Shown here piece after piece: positions 31,033 to 41,939 of a stretch of 64,000 nt of DNA (the first letter of the stretch is position 1; every line of letters begins with the position of its first letter). The notes beneath the pieces were generated by a model that searched no databases, was not told the origin of the DNA, and was given only the letters and a program-made list of their open reading frames with translations. The translations under genes were made by a program, and so were the position numbers. This DNA is from Thinopyrum elongatum (Eukaryota; Streptophyta; Magnoliopsida; Poales; Poaceae), in contig CM022299.1 of NCBI GenBank assembly GCA_011799875.1, positions 350,592,526-350,656,525 on the forward strand, read 5' to 3'.

Positions 31033-32640
31033 GAGAGAGACAAGAAGCGATACGGGCTGGTGGATTACTAGAGCTAGGTGTCGCACGGAGGCCAAGAAAT
31101 ATGGTGATAGCGTGGGTTGGCCATGTATGATGTAACTACACTGGGCTGCCGTGTTTCGGACTCTTCCGGTCTACTATGGAGAAGATTGGGTATATTTTAT
31201 ATCGCTGAATAAAAATATTAAAGAGTCCAGATGCTCCACCGCGAGGTTTCTTGCTCCTTCTCGGTCGTCGAAAAGCGTTCTTCTAAGTTTTGACGACACA
31301 TGGGACATCCAGCATCCAGGTCCACGTGTCATGCAAGAAAATGGAGTTAAGTATAGTAGGAGAGACTCACCAACGGTCACGAACGTAGGTGGAGTACGTG
31401 CACGAATCACCCAAAAAAAGGAATGCGAGCACGAAGAGAAGAGGTGCAGGCACCGACGCAGGTACTCTTTGCCTCTTTCCCTAATACTCACGCGCGGGTA
31501 CACGGTGAGCTCATTTCTGTACGAAGAGGCAGCTCACCTGATAATTTGGCGAGTGTAGTAGTTGTTCATGGGAACCACGCGTGGACGAATCAAAGTTCGA
31601 TCATGACGCGGTGGCGCATTTTTTATAAATTAAGTTATTCTATTCGATGGCACGTACGCAACATTATTTTCTCAATGGAACGTGACTCGTGCACGCACTG
31701 AATGACGAAGCACGGGATGTTAGCCATGGACATGGTCAGCCCTTTTTGGAGACTAATACACTACTTTTGATATGTCCCGTCAACTCGCAAACGAGGAGAA
31801 GCTTTGCTTATTACTAGTACGACCTCTCCCTCGCTCACGCGCACGCGCGGTGGCTCGCGAGACGAGGAGTGCTGCAATGTGTGAGCGTTAATTGCAAGAT
31901 GAGCCAGCAAGCTAGCAGTGGAGTTGCCAACATGCTCAAAGTGCACGCAAACATTGAGTAGAAAGAAGCATGCCCAGGAAATTAATGCGTGCTTAGGGAG
32001 GCCTTTGCTCAAAGAGCAAGTGTATATAAGGTACAGTCGGCAGGCTATAAGGACGAGGAGCGAGAAGCAATACGTGCTGCTGGATATACTATAACTAGGT
32101 GTCCCATGGAGGTAACATTCAAAGTTATTCTCACACTATAGAATGGTACAGGAATGTGGAGAGATTTGGTTGATTTTATATCGCTGAATAATATAAAATA
32201 TTATGAGTGCAGACGCTCCACCGCGAGGTTTCTTGCTCCTTCTCGGTCGTCGGGAATCTATGTTCTTCCACTCTTTTTTTATGTGAGCTTTGTTCATCCT
32301 TTTGCCAACACGCGGGACATCTAGCATCAAGGTGCACGTGTCATGCAAGAAAATGCAGATAAGCAGTGCGTAAGTGAGTCATGCACTTCGATGGCACGTA
32401 CTACGCAATATTTTTCTCCTCGATGGCACGTGAATAGTGCATGTACTCAATGATGGAGCACGGGATGGTAGCCATGGACATGGTCGGCCCTTTTTGGAGA
32501 GAGTAGTAAATAACTTTGATGTGTCCCGTCAACTCACAGAACGATGAGAAGCTTGCTTACTACGCCTTCTCCCTCACCCACGTGTGGGCGATGGCTCGCA
32601 GCACGAGGAGAAACTTTTGCTTACAAGTGGTGGACATGCA
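31033..32640. repeat. Roughly 1 kb tandem duplication
   Basis: Segment 31033-31870 is paralogous to 32054-32610, in the same order and orientation. Shared blocks are a TATATCGCTGAATA / CTCCACCGCGAGGTTTCTTGCTCC stretch (31197, 32175), CACGTGTCATGCAAGAAAATG (31322, 32334) and GCCATGGACATGGTC with CCCTTTTTGGAGA and TGTCCCGTCAACTC (31721, 32470). The second copy lacks the 31420-31560 module. No coding frame is conserved between copies, so it appears to be non-coding. Confidence 0.75.
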
Positions 32641-32842
32641 GCAGTTCATTTGGTGTCAGATTGCCAGAAGTACTACTGTAGTACCAGCATTATTGTTCGA
32701 CTTCCGAAAGAGGCGAAGAGCCAAGTGAAAGGTCACCTACTAACCATACAGTATACTATAGCCAAAGTTGGTCCACCTTTTTAGAGCATGGTTAATTAAT
32801 ATAGGCGGCTCTTGCAGCGGCACATCATTTAGAGCAAGTACT

Positions 32843-33090
32843 CTCTTCGTAGGAACTTAAAACGCAGGAATAGGAAAAATAAAGGATTGGAGTGGCATTT
32901 CCACTTGAATCCCATAGCATTAACACAGTGTTCCCCTAAAAAAACCAGAGTGTTTGACACAGGAAAAACAAAGGAAGTGAAAAAAAGTTGGAGTGGATGC
33001 TAGATTGCCAATTAACACATGATTTCATAGGAAAAAATCCTATAGCATTCTATCCTATGAATCAAACGACCAATGTAGGAAAATTATGAG
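32843..33090. mobile_element. Degenerate MITE related to the one at 23868
   Basis: Phrases GGAATAGGAAAAATA, AGGAAAAATCCTATAGCA and a CAAACGACC end resemble the Tourist-like element at 23868-24261. The termini are not clear and no target duplication was found. Confidence 0.4.
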
Positions 33091-33220
33091 GGGGGGTCTC
33101 TCTAATAGTGTTCCTTGGCTCGCACCTAGCATCACGGTGGTCGAACTTGGAGTCATTCATCTGGTACACGTGGCATCTCAGATCTGGACACAAGGTGATG
33201 TACACCGTCAAGGTCCATTA

Positions 33221-33526
33221 GGCCATGTTTGGTACTAGGGTTTTTGAGGGGATTGGTGGGGATAATACCCATAGGGATTGGGTGAAACCCCAACCTTCAC
33301 CCAATCCCTTAAAATTCCCATTTATCCCCAATACACTAGGTAGGAGTAGTGTATTGGGTATTGAGAAAAATGCACTAGAGTTTGGGGATTTGTGGGGAAA
33401 TGTGAGGATGAAACATGTCAAATATACACTAGAACCAAATGGTGTTCTGGGATATGTGGGGATTTAGGGGTTTGGCCGGGATAATCCCCACCAATTCCCT
33501 AAAATACACTAGTACCAAACAAGGCC
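33221..33526. mobile_element. Harbinger-like MITE with long inverted ends
   Basis: The left end GGCCATGTTTGGTACTAG and right end CTAGTACCAAACAAGGCC form an inverted repeat of about 45 bases that extends into GGGATTGGTGGGGAT. The element is 306 bp, with TTA left and ATA right as possible mutated 3-bp target sites. No coding capacity. Confidence 0.8.
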
Positions 33527-34380
33527 ATAAGGATAATGTTGTCCTCAAAGCCGGACGTACAAGGTCAAGGTCCACGGTCAAGGGGGTCAGGGCGGACACG
33601 ACCTCTCACTGCGTCCGCCATTTGAAGCGGCGCGCCGGCCGAGGTCGCCGCCCACTGCACTCCCAGTTGTACCCGCCTCCTCGCCACATTCAAATACCTA
33701 CATTTAAACCCGCATGGAATGCGAGAAACCCACTCCGGCCACACACGTCCATTCAGGAGCAGGACACCGGCCAAGCTCCTCCTTCCACCATTTTCTCCAC
33801 TCTTTCGGTGGCATTCGACGAGCAGGAAGAGCAGTTCTCCAGCATAAAAGCCGTCTGGGTGGCCCGCCGAGCCCGGCAGTTACGAGCGAGGCAGCTCGCT
33901 GCTCCACCTACCTCGCCTAGCCTGTCGGAGGCAGTTGCTGCACTAAGCCAGTGCATGGTTCCGCAGCTGGCCGCTCCAATACAGCTCGAGGAAGAGTGCT
34001 GACTTGCTCCACGCCGGCTTGTCGGGGAGCACGGCTGCACGGGAATCATCGCTGCCCTCGACACCGCTGCATCGTACAACGCCTCCAGTGCCTGCGACTG
34101 CACCATCCGCCGTCGACGCGCGCGTAGCCGCGCCATGCAGGCAGAGAAAGAAGCCACCGCGGATGTCGATGAGGTGACGCGGCTACGCGGATGTCGACGA
34201 GGTGACGGCCAGCACGTCCCCGCCCGCTGCCATCATCAAGGATAAGTAGAACACGGGAGGCCGCCGCCGATTGTATCCCATGAAGGCCACCGCCGAGGCG
34301 ACGCCGGTGAAAACAGCCGGTGTCTTTCACGATTCTTCTTCAGCCGGATGCTGGAGGAGGACAAAGAGATCGGGCGGCGA
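33439..34380 (+). pseudogene. GC-rich gene fragment of unknown identity
   Basis: A GC-rich stretch with an open frame to 34002 stands out from its AT-rich neighbours. From about 33800 it encodes VAFDEQEEQFSSIKAVWVARRARQLRARQLAA followed by a Ser/Ala/Leu-rich segment and a TGA at 34000-34002. Coding-like sequence (Ala/Arg-rich) continues in other frames to about 34340, so it is probably a broken gene or captured fragment. The start cannot be fixed: the frame begins inside the preceding MITE, which must be an artefact. I do not recognise a domain. Confidence 0.3.
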
Positions 34381-34410
34381 CCATTTAGATTAGGTATATT
34401 AATTCTACCA

Positions 34411-34560
34411 GGCTGGTTGTAATGGGAGTATCATAAGTAGTACCATGCATGCCAACTAGGCAAATTTGATGAGGTGGCGTAGAATTAAATGAAGAAAGAG
34501 AGGGTTGAGTATCATATTATGATACCGTATGGAATTAAGTTACTCCCACTGTGGTTAGTC
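34411..34560. mobile_element. Small MITE (GGCTGGTTGTAATGGGAGTA ends)
   Basis: The left end GGCTGGTTGTAATGGGAGTATC and the inverted right end TACTCCCACTGTGGTTAGTC give an imperfect 22-base inverted repeat. The element is 150 bp. The type resembles Mutator-like grass MITEs, but no 9-base target duplication was found. Confidence 0.65.
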
Positions 34561-34563
34561 TTA

Positions 34564-34675
34564 GGCCTTGTTCGGTTCAACCTCCTCCCAAGGGGTTTGG
34601 AGAGGAATGGAGGGGAATTTGGCCTGTAGTACATGATTTAATCCCCGTTAAAACCCCTTGAACCGCACATGCCCC
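34564..34675. mobile_element. 112 bp MITE (GGCCTTGTTCGGTTCAA ends)
   Basis: GGCCTTGTTCGGTTCAACC on the left is matched by an inverted TTGAACCGCACATGCCCC on the right. TTA precedes and TAA follows. It sits three bases from the preceding MITE, so the two lie back to back. It is probably Harbinger-like. Confidence 0.6.
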
Positions 34676-34789
34676 TAAGGTTAAAAATGACTGGGATTAC
34701 AGAGGATAGGGTACAAACTACAAGGATTTAAAGGTGAGGGTTTGTTTCCAACTAGCTCTACAACCTCAAGGTTTATAAATCGGACTTCA

Positions 34790-36780
34790 CTCTCCCCTCA
34801 CGCACACGCCCGGGTACACTCATGGTGGAGTGCATTTGCACACGAAAAGGCAGGTAACGTGACAATTTGAGACATCTAGTCATCCACTTAATGTGGGGTC
34901 TGGGACCAAATGTCAGCCATAGCAAGTGCGACCTGAACGCGGTAGCATGGTTATTGATCGAGTTTCTTTTTACTGGTATGTTAAATGAAAAAAATATGGC
35001 TGCGCGTATTCAATTTAAAATGATCGCTACGGAGGGAAAAACAATTACTACTCCACTAGTCCACTTTGAGACTTGCTTGCTAGGGTTGTTCTCTTCTTCT
35101 CACTCTCTCACTCTCTCCAGATCCAAACAAGACCGTGGTGTCCACTCTCTTTGTCTCTCTCTCTCTTCTCTCCGGTTGACACAGAACCGGCCGGATACCT
35201 TCCGCTGGTGGTTGCCAGTGGTGAGGGAGGAAATCGACACGCGCCGTCTTCTCTGACCTGGCGCTGGCGTGGGAGGTCCTCCTCACCCTTGCTCCCCGCC
35301 GTCGAGTTGGCAGATCCCGCCGCCTGCCTCGCCACATCCCGCCGACCGGAGGTATAACTTTTTTTAGAACTGGCCTTGTTCTAATGGCCCAGCTCCCCAC
35401 GTCGCTGCATCCCTTTTTTCATCAAGTTCGGATTGCTCCCCACGTCGCTGCATCTTGCATGTGGATATTCTTCTAGTATTACAAAGCTCTCCATGTAGCT
35501 AGCTCCGTCGGCTTGTTGAACACTCGAACACCACCTAAATTTTTACTATTAGAGGAAAAAAGGTACTGCAGATACTGGCTAACGAACCGATCTCTTGGTT
35601 GGAAAGGGAAATAAAGATGCTGGCCTGACCGGTCTCTTGGTCGAAAAAGGACTAAAAGTGGGGGGGGGTGTTGGGTCGACAATGTAACCGAGAATGAGCA
35701 CGTCTAGATTTCTTGTGGTCACATAGGAAAGGTCACTGACGAGAACAAACAATGCACAAATCCAGACATGCTTTGCATGTTTGCCGCACTCGGCAACACC
35801 TCTGCCTCACCACTTTATGCCTTGGTGGATGTAAAACATGATTGTGCCTCCCCCATCCCTATGCCCTTACTGCTGCTGTTAATCTAACATCACAGGTAAA
35901 ATGAAACAATGCCACTGTTAATGTGATGTCGCTGTTAAGTAATGCTACTGTCAATCTATTGCCATTGATAAAATGAATCAATGCCACCACTGTTTTATGA
36001 AATGCTTCTGTCTTGCTTTATTTCTCATAAAGAATGTTTTGGGCCGTTACACTCAACTCTGACACCGGTAACATAGCTGCATCTACGTTGAACTGCACAA
36101 AATTTAATTGCATAATGGTTGACACGACAATGTGTTTCTCCTTTCCGTATCACCCTTTGTTAGAACGATCGTTCCTGTTAACCGTGCACGTACGTACTGA
36201 TCAAGTGCTACTCCCAATTTGTCATCACATTGTCATAATGCAATTGTTATGCATGTTAATGTAAGCCCCCGTTAATCTAGTGCCAGTGTTTATTTGATGT
36301 GATGGCACTTCTTAGTTAATGGCACTTTTGCATACTGTCACTGTAATGCCATTGATAACATATGAGATGTTGCTGTTAATCATATGCCGCTGCAAAAAAA
36401 TGACACTGCTTAAATAACCCTGTTACATATTTGTGCAAATAGGGTTGTCTATCTCCATATGGTGTCTATTTGTGCAAACGGAAGCACAAACCTCAATTTT
36501 AGTGGAACCTGCTGTCAGCTGACCTCACGATGCTCCAGGTATTCCTACATTCTTAAATAGGTAGAATGACCAACGCAATATGAAATAAGCTTATTCGTAC
36601 GTTGACTTGCTATTTGCAGTGTGGAACGAGCCTATCATGTGTGGAGGAGCAAACAAGCACTGCAGCCACTCCGTCAATGCAAGATAAAAGAGACCGAGTC
36701 ATTGATGGCCTGGCCGGCGAGTAGGGGTCGTGCAAACAACAGTGCATTATTTTAGTGGAACTGCACAAAAAAGATATTGG
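34790..36780. repeat. Non-coding segment, third copy of the local module
   Basis: It starts with the CGGGTACAC...GTGGAGTGCATTTGCACACGAAAAGGCAG module (34810), then a CTCTCACTCTCTC leader-like stretch, a GC-rich possible exon (35170-35350) ending CCGGAGGTATAAC, a CATGTGGATATTCTTCT phrase matching 28615, and AT-rich sequence where TGCCACTGTTAAT-type phrases recur. No protein-coding gene is supported. It is parallel in order to 28010-29250. Confidence 0.45.
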
Positions 36781-37607
36781 GGTTAGTCGGACAAATTTTC
36801 TACAGCCACACGGAAGGAATTGTGCTCATCGATTGCATAGAATTTCCTCCATGCCATCATAGGAGATCCCAAGGTGGAAATCAACTAACCACCTATAAAA
36901 TTATGCATAATCTTCCTCATGCAGGTCAGTATCCCCTTCGTCCAGATGATCGTGTTTTGTCACGCAGGGCATGTTATTTGACCCCTCATTTTGTCGCGCT
37001 ACGACCAGGGTGAGTGTCTGCATGCAGTACACCATCCTCAAATTTGGTGGATGCCAAGCCGGCCTGAAAAGGAGCTATAACTTTTTTTCAAGTTGAAAAA
37101 TGTTACCGATGAGGAGCCATAATTAAGCTGGAGGCGTCTCTTTTTTTTTCTTTCGAATGGCCAATAAGCTGGAGAGCTGGAGAGTGTCTCTAATGGGCCG
37201 CCTCTAGTGTTAAGGCCCTCCAGTAGGAAACACGGGCAGCCGACTGGGCCGATACAAAAGCCTATCCATCTTAAAGCCCATTTGTTTTTTTTTGCGAGGA
37301 AAAGCCCATATTTCTTGAAGAGGGGGCGATCCCAGAAAAACCCTCCTTCCTCCTCGCTTCCACTTATACTGCAGCTCGCTGGACTCTCCCGCTTCCGTCG
37401 CCCCCCAATTCCCCCCGCTGCCCATCTTCCTCACACGTACAGAAAACACCCGCTCACCTTCTTCCTCACTTGTACAGAAAACGTCTGCTCCGATTCTTCC
37501 ACTCCTACAGAATACCTCAGCCCTCCTTCCCCACTCGCACTGCCACTAGGCTCGTCTCTGGCTACTCTCCTCAAACCCGTGAGCTCGGCGCGACGCCTGC
37601 AAGGAAA
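36781..37607. other. Upstream region of the F-box pseudogene
   Basis: No gene seen. From 37330 it is C/T-rich with an in-frame open stretch leading to the F-box ATG, consistent with a 5' leader. T-runs lie at 37085 and 37141. Confidence 0.5.
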
Positions 37608-39330
37608 ATGGAGTCGGCTGGCCCCAGCGCCAAGAAGATGAGGCTCCCGCCAGTGGCAACGCTGGTTGTAGATCCCGCACCCGGCATCGCGGGGAGAAGC
37701 GGCAGGCCCCCCACCGGATCTGAGGAACCCGTAGAATCTCGGGTGGACCGCATCAGCGATCTCCCGGACGCCATCCTTGGGGAGATCATCTCGCTTTTCC
37801 CCACCAAGGATTGTTGCCGCACCCAAGTCCTCTCAACTCGGTGGCGCCCTCTATGGTACGCCACGCCCCTCAATCTCGACTGTCGTCAGCTATCTGTCGT
37901 TCATGATTTTGAACTCCTCAGAGCCATCATCTCCTCCCACCAGGGCTCTATTCAACGCCTCTACATCCCGACACGCTACCTGCTGTCCATACCCTGCATG
38001 GTGGACGCTTGGCTGACATCCCCTGAATTCGAAAAACTCCAGCAGTTTGAGTTCTACCATTACCACGAAAGTTTCATACCACGAACCGAACACCAAGAAT
38101 TTGCACCCGCACCACCGTTGTCCATCTCATGGTTTTCCTCCTCTCTCCACATCGCCACCTTCGCCCGGTGCCATCTACCAGACGATCTGGTACAAATGCT
38201 TTGACTCCCACTGCTAAAAAACTTCCGCTTGTGATGGTTTATCTATCGGAGGCCTCACTGCACAGCATCATCCACTCCAGTTGCCCTGCCCTGGAGTGCT
38301 TGCTGATTGTTTTGGGAATAGAAATCCGTATCAGTTGTCTCCAAATAAAGTCGCCTCACCTTAAAAGCATTGGAATTTGTTTTGAAGGATAGCAGCTCAC
38401 CATCGAAGATGCCCCTTCACTTCAAGGTTGCTCCTTCATTATTGTTATATACCTTCGCAAATAACTATCATGTCTGCACCCAAACTAGAGACCTTGGGTG
38501 TAATTCATGATCCGTTTAATGATCACAAGTTGGTGTTTGGCTCCACACTTATTCAGGTACCGTATATTATCATCTACACATTTGTAATCATAAGCTACCT
38601 TTTTCATTTGTGCACATAAGTTTTATATCATCTTGGAGTACACTTTGGGTACTAATATTATGTTATATGCTCAATGAAGAGTTCGTCCATGGATAGCCTA
38701 TCAATGCTGCTGGATTATGTCAAGATCTTATATATCAGAATGTTTAGTTATGATCTGAACATAATTACTGGCTTGCTGCGATGCTTTCAATGTCTGGAGA
38801 ATTTATATATAAAGGTGATGATTTCATGCACATTGAAAGCCCGTATATATTGTACTAGAATTAACCGTTCAGCTATCGCTCTTTCGACATGCTCTTTTTT
38901 CAGACCTTAATTGTTTTCAATCTTCATGTCTACTTAGGCACTAACACATGGAGAAAAACATATAACCAATCGGTGGCGTAATAAGCACAGGGATTTTCTT
39001 AGTTCTCATGACATTCGTTTGAGGACAATAACGATGGAAGGATATGCATCCAACCAGGCAAAAGAAGCTTTGTCACATTTTTCCTGTTGAATGTGAGGTT
39101 ACTATTGCCCATAAGGCTTAAGTTTTTCAACAAGAAATTTCTCACGGGCGGACATGTTGAAAAGCAAAAAAAAGAAGTTTCAGGTGGACAAATGGGCTTC
39201 TGAACGTGCTCGGCTTCTATTTACAACAAATTGTGGTCATGCTCCAACAAATTTTTTGGCACAGGATGTTGATTTTATGGATCAGACCTATCCATTTGTT
39301 TGTGACTGCCAAAAACAGTGGTTGGGTTAG
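37608..39330 (+). pseudogene. F-box/LRR (FBD-like) protein pseudogene
   Basis: The ATG at 37608 (GGAAAATGG) opens a frame with an N-terminal Pro/Ala-rich leader and an F-box at about residues 47-90 (DRISDLPDAILGEIISLFPTKDCCRTQVLSTRWRPLW). In FBD-type F-box proteins this recruits Skp1, and leucine-rich repeats hold the target. LRR-like sequence follows. Breaks: TGA at 38202-38204, a frameshift in the A-run at about 38216-38221, TAG near 38390 and another frameshift near 38425. A GT-AG intron runs 38557-38679, exon 2 is 38680-38814 (SSMDSLSMLLDYVK), a second intron ends AG at 38937, and exon 3 opens ALTHGEKHITNRWR but is broken (TGA near 39089). It ends in the FBD-typical PFVCDC and TAG 39328-39330. 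Members of this family are numerous in grasses and often decayed. Confidence 0.82.
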
Positions 39331-41700
39331 ATGTTATTGCCATGTTCAATCTGGGTTTTGTCTAAATTTGATGAACAATTAATCCTTGGGCTTTTGTACC
39401 GTTTGTAAGCTTGAATTACATGTTGTTGCCCTCGTACTCCCCTCCGCCTGCCACTACACCGCCGCATCTTCCACGGCTCCTGTTCGTTCCCGTCCAAGGC
39501 CTCGCTGTCGTTCTCTGCCTTGGTTCACTTGTTGTGCCCGCCGCCGTCAGGCGTTGTCAACATGGTCAACAACCGAGAGAAATCAGGAGATGACTGTACA
39601 TGGAGAGGCTGACAGTAGGGACCCACCAGGGTCATGGCATTACGCAAGCAGGTGCCTCGTTATTACAGGCCAAAAAATACTTCCTCCTAATTGTTTGACA
39701 ACTAGGTCCCATGCCATTGTCAATGTAGTCGATAAACGAGAAAATTACACAACGAGCGGCTAACACCAGAGACCCGGCAGCTCGCCCAGTTTTTTTTTTA
39801 GAAGAAGCAACTCGCCCAGTTATTTTTTAGTTTTAGAGACGGAGCTCAACTGCGCGCTGTGCGGGGGCTGTGGCCCATCTAGCCCACGCTTACGCTTTTA
39901 TTTAAGCACATGACGAGCCCAGTTGATATCTTTTTTCTTTCTGAAAATGGCTAGCCCAGTTCTAATTTTTTTGGAGAATACCCAACCGAGGCCTACTTGC
40001 TTTTTTCAGCCCTGCTGGGCTGCAAATCTTTCAAGACGAGGAGGGATGTATTTGGCTTCCCCAGAAAATGGGCTATAAGTAGTAAGAAATGGGCTGTAAA
40101 TTTTTAAACCAAAGCCAACCGGCAATTACATTCAAATATCATTTTTTTTATTTCAAGATTTTAAATTTCATTCATTTTTTTGTGGAGATTTTTTTGAATT
40201 TTATTTTGATATAATTTTTTTTAAAATTATTTTTAACGTGACTCAAAATTTCGTGATTAAAAGAGTTCGGACCCCACCGAAATATGCAAAATTTCGTTGA
40301 ATTTTTTAGCAGTGCCCAGAATATGGTCTGTAATGCTAATAAAAAGAATATGGGCTTCAAAATATCCTTAAGAATTAGCAAATGGGCTATAAATTATTGA
40401 AAATGATGGCAAATGGGTTGTATGCTGTTTTCCACAGATTTGGAAGCTGACTTCAGGGCCTACTAGGTTGACGATGACGCTGTCCTAAAATAAATTTTGA
40501 CGCATATGCAAGGCTTTGTCAACTTAGTCAACACAGAGTAGTGACTGTTGGATGTCCATCCAATGGCCGTCGTGCTTCTTCAATCTCTGATCTTCCTGCT
40601 CCAGCCGCCCAAACCAGCGCCGGCAGGACTGCCTGCTCCCTTCTCCCGTGGCCGGCTGTGCTGCCGCCAGGCCATGCCTCTACCCACCCGCACATCCTGT
40701 TATTTTCCGGTGATGTCAGCCTCACCCCGCAGCCGACCAGTCAGCCCTCGTACTCCCCTCAGCGTGGGCATCCGCTGCTGTGGCTTTGCCGGCTCCGGGT
40801 CGTTCCCTTCCTGGGCCTCGCCCTCATCCATCGTGTTTGTGCTCTCGGCGCGGCGTGGTCAACATGGTCAACAAACAACAGCCATCAGAAGAGGGATGTA
40901 AGTGGAGAGGCTGACAATAGGGACCCACACAAGCAAGTGCCTCCTTATTACGTGAAAAAAATGATTGCTCCTGCTGACAGCTGGGACCCACCGGCTGTAT
41001 CTTCGCACGGAAGTTAGTGCCTCCTTGTTATGCGAAAAAAACTATTCCTCCCGATGACAGCTGGGACCCGGCAGATTTGGTGGCTGACTTGTGGGCCTAC
41101 CAAGCTGACGCGTATGCAGGGCTTTGTCAACTTAATCAACAAATGATACTAGCAGCTGGACCGTTGGATGTTAATCCAACAGCCGTGCTGCTTCTTCAAC
41201 CTCTGTTCTTGCTCCTGTCTCCCGTGGGTGGCAGTGCTGCCGCACACCCGAACCAGTCAAGTTTCCCACTCCTCTCCATCTGCGACTCCACTGCCGCATC
41301 TTCCCCATCTCTAGGTCATTCCAGTCTGGGGCCTCGCCGTCGTCCACCGGCCTTGGTGCGCTCGGCACGGTGTGGTCAACATGGTCAACAAACTAGAGTC
41401 ATCGGAAGATGACTGTACGCGAGAGGGTGACAGTGGGGACGCACCACGCCCATGGATGCATGCATGCAACTGCATCCTTTTTACCCTGAAAAATAATGTT
41501 TTCTCCCCCTGACAGCTGGGACCCACCAGCTACATCTTCATACGCAATGAAGTGCGTCCTTATTACGGGCAAAAAAATGAATTCCTCCCCCTGACAGTTG
41601 GGACCCATCAGCTATATCTTCGCACACAAGGTAGTGCCTCCTTATCCTCCCTGACAGCTGGGACCCACCGGGTCGAACTATACGTAGGGTTGTCTCTCTG
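39331..41700. repeat. Roughly 600 bp repeat family with GACAGCTGGGACCCACC units
   Basis: Related segments start near 39390, 40511 and 41119. They share TTTGTCAACTTAGTCAACA, TGGATGTCCATCCAATGGCCGTCGTGCTTCTTCAA, a C-rich middle, GTCAACATGGTCAACAA (39556, 40858, 41372) and one or more GACAGCTGGGACCCACC units (at least eight between 39611 and 41670). Open frames here are C-rich artefacts. The AT-rich stretch 40080-40440 separates the first and second copies. It could be interior sequence of the CACTA element whose end is at 43271, but the connection is not proved. Confidence 0.65.
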
Positions 41701-41939
41701 GTAGCGAACGTGTATGTACATACTGGTCGATCGATCTCTCTGCAAGGATGAACCGTGGCCGAGCAAGGAGCGGCACGTGTGACGTAGCAGTTGAGGCAGT
41801 CCTGTATAAATCATGTACACGTACGTACAGCCACGCTGCAAGAAAGTAAATACGGCTACGTACGTACATACGAGCGGGGTCTCGAACGTGTACGTGCGCA
41901 TACTTACGGCCAGGGCTCGTGTACATGGAGAGGCAACGG

